A stretch of 48,557 nt of DNA from Paulinella micropora (GCA_009731375.1 BJOX01000060.1:421804-470360); one strand, 5' to 3'; shown: positions 20,629-30,172, numbered from the stretch's first letter. Translations and numbers: made by a program. The notes: generated from the sequence alone by a model not told the origin.

Positions 20629-21363
20629 ATGAGCACAGCTGAGAAGCCCAGTGTGACTAGCGGAGAAAAGAAAGGGAAGCAGATACCAGTGACAGCGAGA
20701 TGGCGCTGCATTCATTGCCCGCGCGAGACAAAATTGTACGCTGCTTGGCGAAGGCATATGGGAACCCACCGCCAACGCTTGGCGCCGGTGCCCCAGGACT
20801 TGCAATGCACAGTGTGCGGGTTTAGGGCCAAGCGCAAGAGCAGCTTTAGGTCCCATCTCAACGTCCATTCCAAGCCGTACGAGTGCCCCAACTGCGCACG
20901 CAAGTTTTCGCAGAAGTCTAGCCTGCAGTCCCACCTGAGACTGCACAGCGGCGATAGCCCCTTTGTGTGTACCCTGCCGGGCTGCCACAAGTCCTTCAGT
21001 ACTGGTTGGGCACTGAAGCTGCACTCGACGGTCGTGCCACACGTGGGCCCCACAATTGGCGGTCCGCCCCCGACTCCGCCTCTGCACCCCGCCACCGCCT
21101 GCCACGTGTGCGGCATTCAGCTCAAGCACCCGGCCAGCCTGCGCCTACACCTTAGGATCCACGACAAAGTCAAGCCGTACCACTGCGAGTTTTGCGGTCG
21201 CGAATTTACACAAAAGGTGAATTGGCAGAATCATAGGAGGTTGCACACCGGCGAAAGGCCCTTTGTCTGCCAACGGCAGGGCTGCTCAAAGGCCTTTGCC
21301 TCTCCGCAGGCACTACGCGCACACGGGCTGGTGCACGCGCCACTCGCATCCCCCGTCGTGTAG
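20629..21363 (+). CDS. Seven-finger C2H2 zinc-finger protein
   Basis: ATG at 20629 gives 244 residues and is preferred over upstream codons because the frame before it crosses an N gap. Seven C2H2 fingers follow a short basic leader: CIHC...HMGTH, CTVC...HLNVH, CPNC...HLRLH, CTLPGC...H, CHVC...HLRIH, CEFC...HRRLH and CQRQGC...HGLVH. Fingers 4 and 7 have C-x4-C spacing. Finger 6 ends in the classic TGERPF linker. A Pro/Gly/Thr-rich linker (GGPPPTPPLHP) separates fingers 4 and 5. It is likely a sequence-specific nuclear DNA-binding regulator, and is intact. A multi-finger C2H2 gene is unusual in a virus and may have been captured from a host. An ATTAAA-type signal follows at about 21402. Confidence 0.8.
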   Translation: MSTAEKPSVTSGEKKGKQIPVTARWRCIHCPRETKLYAAWRRHMGTHRQRLAPVPQDLQCTVCGFRAKRKSSFRSHLNVHSKPYECPNCARKFSQKSSLQSHLRLHSGDSPFVCTLPGCHKSFSTGWALKLHSTVVPHVGPTIGGPPPTPPLHPATACHVCGIQLKHPASLRLHLRIHDKVKPYHCEFCGREFTQKVNWQNHRRLHTGERPFVCQRQGCSKAFASPQALRAHGLVHAPLASPVV

Positions 21364-21524
21364 CGACTTTTTTTGCGCCCCGGCGCCGATCTGACAAGTG
21401 TTATTAAAGGATAACGGAAACAAAAAGAAAAAATCTGTTTTTTTTTAAAAAAAGCCACGAGTGCCTACAAAGCCGCTCGGAAACGCGCGACCCCTCTTCC
21501 CTCCCTTCTTTCTCCCTGTTTTTT

Positions 21525-21773
21525 TCAAGGTCTCTCCGGGAAAGCTTTCATGCGGGCCAGCAGCATTTCCATGTCTGCTAAGCGCACTTCCAGCCGCCGC
21601 AGACGCTGGGATATTTGCTGTTCAAGCATGTTAAACGACAGGATCAATGTTTGGCATTGCTGGGCAAGGGCTGTGTTGAAATGTGTTTGCGCTTCCAGAA
21701 AGCTACGAATGTTGAAGTCTGGTTTGACACCCTTGACTGGAAGCGTCTGGCCAGGATATTCCATTGCTTGCAT
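21525..21773 (-). CDS. Short coiled-coil protein, possibly a 3' fragment
   Basis: An 82-codon frame from ATG 21773 to the stop at 21525. The C-terminal two-thirds form an amphipathic helix with heptad-like Leu (LILSFNMLEQQISQRLRRLEVRLADMEMLLARM), a likely coiled coil. The frame is open upstream of this Met as far as the poly-T tract and gap at 21813-21920, so the gene may be longer and cut by the assembly gap. No family recognised. Confidence 0.4.
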   Translation of the reverse strand: MQAMEYPGQTLPVKGVKPDFNIRSFLEAQTHFNTALAQQCQTLILSFNMLEQQISQRLRRLEVRLADMEMLLARMKAFPERP

Positions 21774-21811
21774 AATGAAGCACGTCGCTGCAGACTCGGC
21801 TTTGAGGATAA

Positions 21812-21856
<45 letters not shown>

Positions 21857-21864
21857 TTTTTCTT

Positions 21865-21904
<40 letters not shown>

Positions 21905-21930
21905 AAAAAANNNNNNNNNNCACCAAAAAA
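21812..21930. repeat. Poly-T tract and 10-N gap
   Basis: Almost 90 bp of T with a few A or C, then A6 and a gap. It is probably an assembly break at a homopolymer. Confidence 0.85.
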
Positions 21931-22170
21931 AGAAAAAAGAAAGTCCAGGGGCCCCAAACTTTGTGTTGGTGTGTGTCCGTGTGTAGGCAAAGGCTGGGGA
22001 GCAAAGAGAGATGCTCACGAAACGCAAGGACAAGCGCAAGCAATGGCCGCGCCCTCCTGCGTCGCTTCGTGACTACCAATGGGTGTGGACAGCCGAGCCT
22101 CGCCAGTTTTCATTGAGATAAAACCGGCGAGGCCACAGATGCGGGCTACCTCAGGCGGCATGCAAGCATG
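21931..22170. other. No gene seen; contains one strong hairpin
   Basis: A GTGTGT-containing stretch and GC-rich sequence. A hairpin at 22097-22133 has arms GCCTCGCCAGTTTT and AAAACCGGCGAGGC (13 of 14 paired) and a 9-nt loop. Its role is unknown. Confidence 0.5.
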
Positions 22171-22610
22171 TCCAAAACCTACTCCGGTGGGATTAAACGC
22201 TCGCTTGTGTAATACATGTGCCCCAGCTGCATTAGACTCAACGTACCAAGAGAGCTGACAACGATTAAAACGTTGATAGACGGCGTTACGGAGTAGGAAG
22301 GGGGAGAGGGGGGAGAGCGGAGACAGGTTTGCACAGAGATAGGGAGCAAGGTACTTTTTTGTTGTTGCCGTTTTTTAGTTGAGTACTAAATTCATAGGCG
22401 CATATGCCATATCAGAAACTATTAAATTTTTTTAATTAAAAACTCGACAAAGTCTTGTACTGACCTAAATAAATGTATTCTTTTATTTAAAAACAATAAT
22501 GCAACCACCACTACCACACCAATAATTCTTGTCTGCTATTAGCCACAGTAGGCACTTCAATGTTCGCGAAGGCGGTATCTACATAGAAGCAGGAGATAGC
22601 ATCTAAACAA
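22170..22610 (+). pseudogene. Inverted, internally deleted copy of the 18-20 kb gene
   Basis: On the plus strand, 22465-22610 matches the reverse complement of about 19870-19997: the AATAAA, the ATG and the first roughly 35 codons, with stop codons now present soon after the start. Further left, 22252-22295 matches the reverse complement of 17915-17985 (ACAACGATTAAAACGTTGATA ... GACGGCGTTACGG) with a 33-nt gap. 22170-22215 resembles the 3' coding end (CGCTCGCTTGTG). Both ends of the gene are therefore present, inverted, and the middle 1.8 kb is gone. A motif copy at 22420-22464 lies between them. Confidence 0.7.
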
Positions 22611-23633
22611 GAGTAGGGTGTGTGTGTGTGTATGTGCGTGCGTGTGTGTGTACATACCTGTCAAGGCCAGCAGCCTTGCAAAAGCCTAAATCATCATCTA
22701 AGAAATTTGTGCACCGGATCTTGGCGGTGGCAAAAGCGCGGGAAATAGTTCGTGCCGTTGGTGAAGGACGCGCAACATCACCTGCTGAAGAAGAAGAAGA
22801 AGAAGAAGAAGAAGAAGAAGAAGAAGAAGAAGAAGAAGAAGAAGAAGAAGAAGAAGAAGAAGAAGAAGAAGAGGACAAAGTTGCGTAGGCCAGGCGCTGC
22901 CGGGTCGTAACCCGGAGGCGCCCTGGCGGTGGCTGCGCACTGTCCAGGTCTATTGCATAGTACCAGAAAAGTTCGTCCCCGGCGAAGAACGTAGCACGCG
23001 GGCCTGTTGCGCACCACGCGAGATAAGGCCTGCGCGAAGCCGGAGGCAAGTCAATTATACTTGCCTCCGGGCTCGACAGCACACTTGGGACTGTTTATAG
23101 CGTTGTAGATCTTTGTAGCCGTCGATACATACTAACCGGTCGGCCCACGAAAGCAGGTGCGTTGTGCGCACGCCGAGAGGCGCCCCGCGAACGAATTCGA
23201 GCTGCTGCCTTGGCGGCTCTGCCGTTTTGCGCACGGAACGGAGCAAGGGGCCCGGCCGCGCGTGAGGAAGGGACCGAAGGCCTGCGCGCCCACCGTGCGC
23301 GCAGGCGTTGTGGGGGTGGGGGATAATTCGACCGCCAAAAAACAGCCCGCGGTGTTCGGTCTGTCCGGGGCTCAGCATCACAGAAGTAAAAGCTCCGAAC
23401 TCAGTCAGCGCTCTGTTCTTAGCCACTGCAAAGACGGTGTGCCCAAGCGTGGCCTTAGCTGACCCCAGCAGATTGGGGTCGTCGTCCCGAGGCCAACCCA
23501 GTGGCGACTCGAGGCAGCTTGCAAAGGCCGGCACCGGCTTCAGCAGCTCAACGCCATCGGGAGCAAATGACAGCAAACCCGCTGGCTCGGCTAAGCGGCA
23601 CACCCAGCAGCGGGAAGCACGCGCGGAATGCAT
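22603..23633 (-). CDS. Unknown protein with a poly-Ser tract, one frameshift
   Basis: ATG at 23633 opens a Cys/Trp/Pro-rich frame (RCWVCRLAEPAGLLSFAPDG, then GHTVFAVAKNRALTEFGAFT) running to 23055. A second frame overlaps at a perfect palindrome (23040-23070) and continues to 22603, including about 30 consecutive Ser encoded by (GAA/TTC)n. After the Ser tract come GDVARPSPTARTISRAF and a short tail. The frame change coincides with the palindrome, so an inserted or expanded hairpin may have caused it. Before the frame break the composition resembles an enzyme-like globular domain, but I do not recognise it. The upstream side runs directly into CA and CT microsatellite. Confidence 0.4.
22788..22873. 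repeat. (GAA)n trinucleotide tract
   Basis: A near-perfect GAA tract of about 85 bp. In the minus-strand gene it encodes poly-Ser. Confidence 0.95.
23040..23070. repeat. Perfect 12-bp palindrome with 7-nt loop
   Basis: CCGGAGGCAAGT, loop CAATTAT, ACTTGCCTCCGG. All 12 arm bases pair. It lies exactly where the reading frame of the 22603-23633 gene changes. Confidence 0.9.
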
Positions 23634-23641
23634 GACTGCGC

Positions 23642-23678
23642 ACGTCAACACACACACACACACACGCAGACCGATAGG

Positions 23679-23716
<38 letters not shown>

Positions 23717-24359
23717 GGATCGGTTTCGTCTACTCCTCCACCCTCCGGCCTATCTATCTATCTGTCTATCTCATTTAGCCCTGCATCCGCTGTTTATGCA
23801 GCCGCAGCTGGTGCAGCGTGCCTGGCCAGGCACGCTGATGACTACCCTTCATCGGCCCTCTATACCGAGGCCTGCGGGTAAGCACATAAATTCTAAGCTT
23901 AGTGCTAGTACCTCCCAGCCCGCTACTCAGCCTTCATCTGGAAGCGAGGGTGGAATGGATGCCTATGTCTTCGGATATATATAGATAGATAAAAGATAGA
24001 CAGACAGACATGCAGGCATACATCTTTATTGTCCACACCGATCGATGACTTGTCAACACCCGACATAGACAGACAGAACAGCGCAGAACAGAACATAATA
24101 GAACAGATAGACAGAACAGAACAGAACATAATAGAACAGAACAGACAGAACGACAGACAGACAGAGACAAGCAGACAGACATATATGTAGAATCCACTCA
24201 CACCGATCGATGGCTTGTCAATGCCCGGCATGGCTACATAGACAGGCAGACCTACATGCAGATATACGTCTGTATGCACGTCTGTCTGTCTCTAGTCTCT
24301 GTCTCTTCCTGTCTGTTCTGATTCTCTCTTTCTGTATGCAGAGCTGATAGACCGAAACA

Positions 24360-24435
<76 letters not shown>

Positions 24436-24440
24436 CATGG
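23642..24440. repeat. CA, CT, TATC and AGAACAGA microsatellite block
   Basis: (CA)n at 23648, (CT)n at 23681-23716, GAACAGAACAGA/GACA-type tracts at 23995-24190 and (ATCT)n at 24358-24436. Two short copies of CACCGATCGATG.CTTGTCAA lie at about 24036 and 24201, so part of this block is duplicated. Confidence 0.85.
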
Positions 24441-24765
24441 CAGCCCGCGGGGCACAGACACACAAGACACACAAAAAATGCACAAACAAAACACAAAGAC
24501 AAACGTACAAAAAGGAACCAAAAAGCCCCCCAATAAATAAGCAAAAAAAGAACAAAAGTGCAAAAGCCAAGTGGCCGCCTTTTTCTTGCTACTTTTTTGT
24601 TTGTCTTATTAGTCTTATTCTCAAACACACCAAAACACAAAGCCAGAAACACCAAAGCGACTACCAGAATGTTATGTCTTTTTTTTGTGATGTTTGCCAT
24701 TCTGTTATGTTCGGTTGCCTTTTTTCTTTGGTTTCCACTTCGTTGATTTCTTCTGCTCACAAATT
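24441..24765. other. AT-rich spacer without supported gene
   Basis: A-rich then T-rich sequence between two repeat arrays. The open frames are low-complexity (Lys/Asn or Phe/Leu) and have no supporting features. Confidence 0.4.
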
Positions 24766-24769
24766 AAAC

Positions 24770-26318
24770 CGCTAAGCTTTCGATTGCCTGTTTTGCTTTT
24801 CTCTTTCGATTTTCTGTTTCGACTTTCTGTTTTGCTTTTCGGTTTCGATCTCTTGTGTCGATTTTCTGTTTTGCTTTTGTTTCGATTTTCTCTTTCGATT
24901 TTCTGTTTCGATTTTTTGTTTTGATTTTCTGTTTCGATTTCCCGTTTTGATTTTCTGTTTCGATTTTCTGTTTTGATTTCCTGTTCTGATTTCCTTTTTC
25001 GATTTTCTGTTTCGATGTTCTGTTTCGATTTTCTGTTTCGATTTTCTGTTTTGCTTTTGTGTTTCGATTTCCTGTTTCGATTTCTTGTTTCGGTTTTCTG
25101 TTTCGATTTTCTGTTTTGCTTTTCGGTTTCGGTTTCCTGTTTCGGTTTCCTGTTTCGATTTTCTGTTTCAATTTCCCGTTTTGATTTTCTGTTTCGATTT
25201 TCTGCTTTGATTTCCTGTTCTGATTTCCTGTTTCGATTTTTTGTTCTAGTTTTCTGTTTCGGTTTCCTGTTTCGGTTTCCTGTTTTGGTTTCCTGTTTTG
25301 GTTTTCCGTTTCGATTTTCTGTTTTGATTTACTGTTTTGGTTTTCTTTTTCTATTTTCTGTTTCGGTTTTCTGTTTCGATTTTCTGTTTCGATTTTTTTG
25401 TTTTGATTTTCTGTTTCGATTTTCTGTTTTGATTTCCTGTTTTGGTTTTTTGTTTTGGTTTCCTGTTTCGATTTTCTGTTTCGATTTCCTGTTTCGGTCT
25501 CCTGTTTCGATTTTCTGTTTCGATTTCCCGTTTTGATTTTCTGTTTCGATTTTCTGTTTCGATGTTCTGTTTTGGTTTTCTGTTTCGATTTCCTGTTTCG
25601 ATTTTCTGTTCTAGTTTCCTGTTTCGATTTTCTGTTTTGCTTTTCTGTTTCGATTTTCTGTTTTGCTTTTCTGTTTCGATTTCCTGTTTCGATTTCTTGT
25701 TTCGGTTTTCTGTTTCGATTTTCTGTTTTGCTTTTCTGTTTCGGTTTCCTGTTTCGGTTTCCTGTTTCGATTTCCTGTTTCGGTTTCCTGTTTCGATTTT
25801 CTGCTTCTGTTTCCTGTTTCGATTTTCTGTTTCGATTTCCCGTTTTGATTTTCTGTTTCGATTTTCTGCTTTGATTTCCTGTTCTGATTTCCTGTTTCGA
25901 TTTTCTGTTTCAATTTTCTGTTTCGGTTTTCTGTTTCGATTTCCTGTTTCGATTTTCTGTTCTAGTTTCCTGTTTCGATTTTCTGTTTCGATTTTCTGTT
26001 TTGCTTTTCTGTTTCGATTTTCTGTTTAGGTTTCCTGTTTTGGTTTTCCGTTTCGATTTTCTGTTTTGATTTCCTGTTTTGGCTTTCTTTTTCGATTTTC
26101 TGTTTTGATTTTCTGTTTCGGTTTTCTGTTTCGGTTTCCTGTTTCGATTTTCTGTTTTGATCTCCTGTTTTGATTTCCTGTTTTGGTTTCTTGTTTCGGT
26201 TTCTCGTTTTGATTTTCTGTTTCGATTTCCTGTTTTGTCGTCTGTTTTGATTTTCTGTTGTGATTTTCTGTTTCGATTGTTTGTTTTGGTTTCCTGTTCC
26301 GATTTCCTGTTTCGATTT
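24770..26318. repeat. 13-bp minisatellite, about 119 copies
   Basis: Tandem units near CTGTTTCGATTTT with C/T and A/G variants fill 1.55 kb. Because 13 is not a multiple of 3, the coding period is 39 nt, i.e. 13 residues, and the same peptide repeat recurs in each frame: FDFLFRFSVS-like on plus and KQKIETENRNRKS on minus. The long frames are a property of the repeat. There is no evidence that any is translated. Confidence 0.95.
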
Positions 26319-26366
26319 CCACACACACACAAAGACACACACACACACACACTTATTGCCAGTAGC

Positions 26367-27048
26367 ATGGACGAAGAAAAAGTTCTCTATGACTGGGTGA
26401 AGCAAAATGTTTTCAGCGGTAGAGTTATGCATGCACAAGAGGCGGGAGAAGTGCTCGGCGATCAATGGAAAGACCTGTGCGACTTCTTCATAGTGGAAAA
26501 CAAATCGCTAGAAGAATTCAAAATGGTAAAAACAGACCCTTTTAATAGAAACATCCCTTGCACATTTTCCTTTTCTTTTTTTTTCTGTCTCTGTTAGTCC
26601 CAGAACGTAGAGTTGAGGACCGGTGCGCAGTTAATCAAAACGACGTACAAATCTTTAGAAGGTCGGTCCTTTTTGCGTAGCGAAGCGCAATCCCGGAGGA
26701 CGACCCATCCTGTACAGAGGGAGCCCCAACTTCCAAAACAAAAAAAAACGTCGCTGCAATGACCAACCCAAAGATCAATTAAGTATTTGGCATAAATGGG
26801 CGCAGAGTTATGACAGGAAGGGTATGAAAAATAACGATAGCCAAATTCTACAAGAAATAGCAAGCGAATCGTTCAGGTCTTTCGAAACGAACCCCGGCGC
26901 GCAAAGAAAGGCTAAACGACTGTACACAAAATATCACCAGGAAACGCAAACGTTAATCTCACTCCTCGTCGCAGTAACCCCCCTCATATATCCCAAAATC
27001 CTTTCTGCCACCCTTCCCTCCCCTGAGCCCAGGGGGCTCAAGGAGTAG
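26367..27048 (+). CDS. Two-exon gene, unknown product, one poly-A frameshift
   Basis: ATG at 26367 begins a 53-codon acidic exon (MDEEKVLYDWVKQNVFSG). A GT at 26526 and a long pyrimidine tract ending in TTAG at 26597 give a 72-nt phase-0 intron. Exon 2 (from 26598) is basic and polar (LRTGAQLIKTTYKSLEGRS). It stops at 26762 unless a single base in a nine-A run near 26740 is corrected, in which case it continues to 27048 through a helical basic segment (SIWHKWAQSYDRKGMKNND). This is one of few spliced genes inside the element. It could bind nucleic acid, judging by charge only. The last 15-20 codons run into the long direct repeat. Confidence 0.4.
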
Positions 27049-27195
27049 GGAAAGGGGGAGGGGAAGGGCGCAGAAGCTACAAAAAAATAAATACACGAAA
27101 CGCCTCCACTAAGCTCGCCCCCCTCCCCCTCTTTTCCCTTCTCCTTTGTCGAGACTTTTTTTATTACATTTTCTTTTGTACTTTCTTAGATTCCC
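26989..27195 (+). repeat. Long direct repeat, left copy
   Basis: About 200 bp, also found at 35247-35455 in the same orientation. Shared landmarks are TATATCC.AAAATC, CCTGAGCC hairpin, GCAGAAGCTACAAAA, ATAAATACA, CGCCTCCACTAAGC and GAGACTTTTTTT. The pair encloses about 8.2 kb. Confidence 0.85.
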
Positions 27196-27220
27196 TGCCT
27201 TTTCCCTCTCTCTCTTCTAG

Positions 27221-27292
27221 TTCTCAGTGCCAAGTGTAAGACTGTCAAGCTTTATCAGGGAGAAATTCTTTGTAGCACTTTCTTGGCGCGCC
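27221..27292 (+). repeat. Recurrent element motif copy
   Basis: TTCTCAGTGCCAAGTGTAAG ... CAAGCTTTAT ... CACTTTCTTGGCGCGCC. It directly follows the long direct repeat, just as motif copies do at the right-hand copy of that repeat. Confidence 0.85.
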
Positions 27293-27516
27293 CTCCCTCT
27301 CATCTTCTTAGTTTTGTTTCATTTCTGCCCCGTTCGGAGTTTGTAGAAAAGTGTCCGGCCTGTTTTGCTCTGCGTGCCGGCACGCTCAGCGCGTCGAGAA
27401 AGTATAATCTTTTTATTATTAAAGGCCTGACATTGTCTTACTTCTTGTGCCACGTCCTGCCCACCAAGCAGAGAAAGACAAGGACTGGTTTTGCTTTACA
27501 ATTTTAATAATTATTA
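27293..27516. other. No gene seen
   Basis: The 3' side of the minus-strand GT32-like gene. It contains a plus-strand AATTTTAATAATTATTA stretch at about 27498. Open frames here are short and unsupported. Confidence 0.35.
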
Positions 27517-28492
27517 CTAGAGCGGGTCCTTTGTTTCCCCCTCCTCGTCGCAATAACTCTCTACAGCCGCAAACTGTACCTCCGCCTGTCTAGGCTCCCT
27601 GCCGTGCCTTCGGCACCATGCATATATTATTAAAGCCAAGATCAGCAACAGCGCGATAACCCCAGGAACCACCCCGTCCCTACTAAAACCAGGGGTGCGT
27701 GCGCCCGGCTCCAACGCCGTAGTCGCAAGGGACGAGGTTCCGGGTACAAGCCTTTGCAACGCCGACAACGGGGGCTGTCCCGGGTCAGCAGCAAAGAGAA
27801 GCCAGGCTCCGTCTCCGTCCTATTTTGTCCCCGGCTCACTGCTCAGACCGCGCTCATACAAGAAAGCAGCCAACGCCTGGCGGCCCTGTGCAACGAGCGC
27901 GGCCTGCCCGGAGCGGTCGAGCCGGGGTCGGCCCCTTGCCAATCCATCGCCTCCCGCTGCAGTTCCTGACGCTGCCAGTCCACGATCCTGGACGTAATCT
28001 CGCTGCCCGCGCACGAGGCCGCCAACACGCCCGTCTCCAGCGACAGCAAGGCCTGCAGTGGGCGCGACTGCCCCTGCACCAGCTCTGCAATGACTTCTTT
28101 GGCTCCTAGGTTTAGGTCCACAAACACACCCCCGAAACGCAACAGCACCAGATACTTCACAAACTCGTCAACCTCGTCGGGGCTCGCCCCCGCTGTCAGC
28201 TGTGTCTGTTCCCAGACACACTCCCGCTGCGCCGGGCTCCACGCCCAGTACTGGTACAGGCTGCCCCAGCGCGCGCTGCTGTCCAGATACACCGACAATA
28301 ACTCCGTGTCCGGCGCTGTGCGCGGTGCGAATTGGTGCAGGATCCGCCGACCTGGCAGGCGCCCTCTCCGCGCCCTGGCAGCCCCGAGCCTAGCTCCGAC
28401 AGCCATTCACTGCAGTTCTCGCCGCCCCAAGGAGTACGCAAGGCTCCAGCGCCCCAAGCACACAAAACCAGTAGTACTATGCCCGCACGCAT
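27517..28492 (-). CDS. GT32-like type I membrane protein, at least two frameshifts
   Basis: ATG at 28492 opens a signal peptide (MRAGIVLLVLCAWGAGAL). After a frame change near 28350 the sequence reads RRILHQFAP, then WGSLYQYWAW, then YLVLLRFGGVFVDLNLG. These match, in order, the IIHQ start, the Tyr/Trp-rich segment and the RxGGxYxDxD motif of glycosyltransferase family 32 (Gly_transf_sug, OCH1-like), enzymes that use nucleotide sugars in the secretory pathway. The metal-binding D-x-D is D-L-N here, so activity is doubtful. After another frame change near 27850 a transmembrane helix (VVPGVIALLLILALIIYAW) and an acidic cytoplasmic tail end at 27517. The signal-ectodomain-TM-tail order is that of a type I protein, unlike typical Golgi GT32 enzymes, which are type II. 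Confidence 0.45.
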
Positions 28493-28620
28493 TTTTTTGG
28501 AAACTATTAAGGCAGCACAGCGCTGCAAGAAAGAGAGTGTGCTTCGATTATGAAGGGGCAGGGAAAAAAAGCCCCCCCTTCCCCCCACATTGGCTTTTGT
28601 GCGACTTCGCCCGCTCCCCC

Positions 28621-29566
28621 NNNNNNNNNNNNNNNNNNNNNNNNNNNNNNNNNNNNNNNNNNNNNNNNNNNNNNNNNNNNNNNNNNNNNNNNNNNNNNNN
28701 NNNNNNNNNNNNNNNNNNNNNNNNNNNNNNNNNNNNNNNNNNNNNNNNNNNNNNNNNNNNNNNNNNNNNNNNNNNNNNNNNNNNNNNNNNNNNNNNNNNN
28801 NNNNNNNNNNNNNNNNNNNNNNNNNNNNNNNNNNNNNNNNNNNNNNNNNNNNNNNNNNNNNNNNNNNNNNNNNNNNNNNNNNNNNNNNNNNNNNNNNNNN
28901 NNNNNNNNNNNNNNNNNNNNNNNNNNNNNNNNNNNNNNNNNNNNNNNNNNNNNNNNNNNNNNNNNNNNNNNNNNNNNNNNNNNNNNNNNNNNNNNNNNNN
29001 NNNNNNNNNNNNNNNNNNNNNNNNNNNNNNNNNNNNNNNNNNNNNNNNNNNNNNNNNNNNNNNNNNNNNNNNNNNNNNNNNNNNNNNNNNNNNNNNNNNN
29101 NNNNNNNNNNNNNNNNNNNNNNNNNNNNNNNNNNNNNNNNNNNNNNNNNNNNNNNNNNNNNNNNNNNNNNNNNNNNNNNNNNNNNNNNNNNNNNNNNNNN
29201 NNNNNNNNNNNNNNNNNNNNNNNNNNNNNNNNNNNNNNNNNNNNNNNNNNNNNNNNNNNNNNNNNNNNNNNNNNNNNNNNNNNNNNNNNNNNNNNNNNNN
29301 NNNNNNNNNNNNNNNNNNNNNNNNNNNNNNNNNNNNNNNNNNNNNNNNNNNNNNNNNNNNNNNNNNNNNNNNNNNNNNNNNNNNNNNNNNNNNNNNNNNN
29401 NNNNNNNNNNNNNNNNNNNNNNNNNNNNNNNNNNNNNNNNNNNNNNNNNNNNNNNNNNNNNNNNNNNNNNNNNNNNNNNNNNNNNNNNNNNNNNNNNNNN
29501 NNNNNNNNNNNNNNNNNNNNNNNNNNNNNNNNNNNNNNNNNNNNNNCCCCCCCCCATTTTCCCTCC
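28621..29566. other. Assembly gap, about 946 N
   Basis: Unknown sequence bordered by C homopolymers on both sides. Frames that appear to cross it are not real evidence of a gene. Confidence 0.98.
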
Positions 29567-29645
29567 CTGTCCAGGTTCTAAGACGGGAAACTAAGACAAT
29601 TCGTGCTCTCCCCCTCCCATGTCTCTTCCCACTCCCTCTCATATC

Positions 29646-29714
29646 TCTCAGTGCCAAGTGTAAGACTTTGTCGAGCTTTAATAAAAAAGATTTTCTTGCA
29701 CTTTCTTGGCGCGC
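29646..29714 (+). repeat. Recurrent element motif copy
   Basis: CTCAGTGCCAAGTGTAAGAC, then TCGAGCTTTAATAAAA, then CACTTTCTTGGCGCGCC. It flanks the Fanzor remnant on the left. Confidence 0.9.
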
Positions 29715-29747
29715 CCCCCGTTCATGTCGCGTCCGTACTGGAGGGCG

Positions 29748-30145
29748 CACCACTCACAACTATACGTCTTCGCGGCTTTCTTGTGCACGTCTTGGACCCC
29801 TATTATAGATCTTGTCACGCACTCGGGTAATAGCGCGCCGTAGGCGCCAGCGGTTGCGTTTCTTGCTGCTGTCCTTAGCCAGTAGCTTGACCTTGCTTAG
29901 CAAATCGTCGATGTGTTTCTGGAAGTCGGTACACACGTGCAATAGACCCGCGGCCCCATTCGGTTATCGCGCCAGAGTCCGCGTGTACATGGTCAGAAGG
30001 CTCCTCACGCCCGGATCGATGCTCACTACACGCTTGGAGTCAGGGTCAGCGAAATCACGCTGGCGCTGCTCTATCCCTACCGGTACATGTAAGTACCATC
30101 TACCCAGGGGATTGACCCTCAGGCGCACGTCGTGCTTCCTCCTCC
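29748..30145 (-). pseudogene. Fanzor (eukaryotic TnpB-like) nuclease remnant
   Basis: Read on the minus strand, this has the diagnostic middle of Fanzor/TnpB proteins: LGRWYLHVPV, then the RuvC-I block VVSIDPGVRSLLTMYT with its catalytic Asp, then GAITEWGRGSIARVYRL, then a helical basic stretch (DDLLSKVKLLAKDSSKKRNR ... RLRRAITRVRDKI) and VQDVHKKAAKTY. In the family this region precedes the RuvC-II Glu and zinc finger, which are absent here. The pieces lie in three reading frames with a stop, so it is a dead fragment of about 130 residues from a protein normally several times longer. It is bounded on both sides by copies of the recurrent motif. Fanzors are RNA-guided DNA nucleases carried by eukaryotic transposons and large DNA viruses. 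Confidence 0.75.
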
Positions 30146-30172
30146 CCTGCCTCTTCCCTCTCCCTCTCCTAA

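Noticed and set aside
22788-22888. Poly-Glu protein on the plus strand over (GAA)n
   Set aside because: The minus-strand frame is longer, protein-like on both sides of the tract and has an ATG. The plus frame is only the repeat.
28090-29808. Frames of 300-570 codons across the large N gap
   Set aside because: Most of the frame is unknown bases. The ends are GC-rich shadows of the minus-strand GT32-like gene and of repeats.
29760-29942. A stand-alone 60-residue gene on minus
   Set aside because: It is one of three frame pieces of the Fanzor remnant. The adjacent pieces continue the family pattern.
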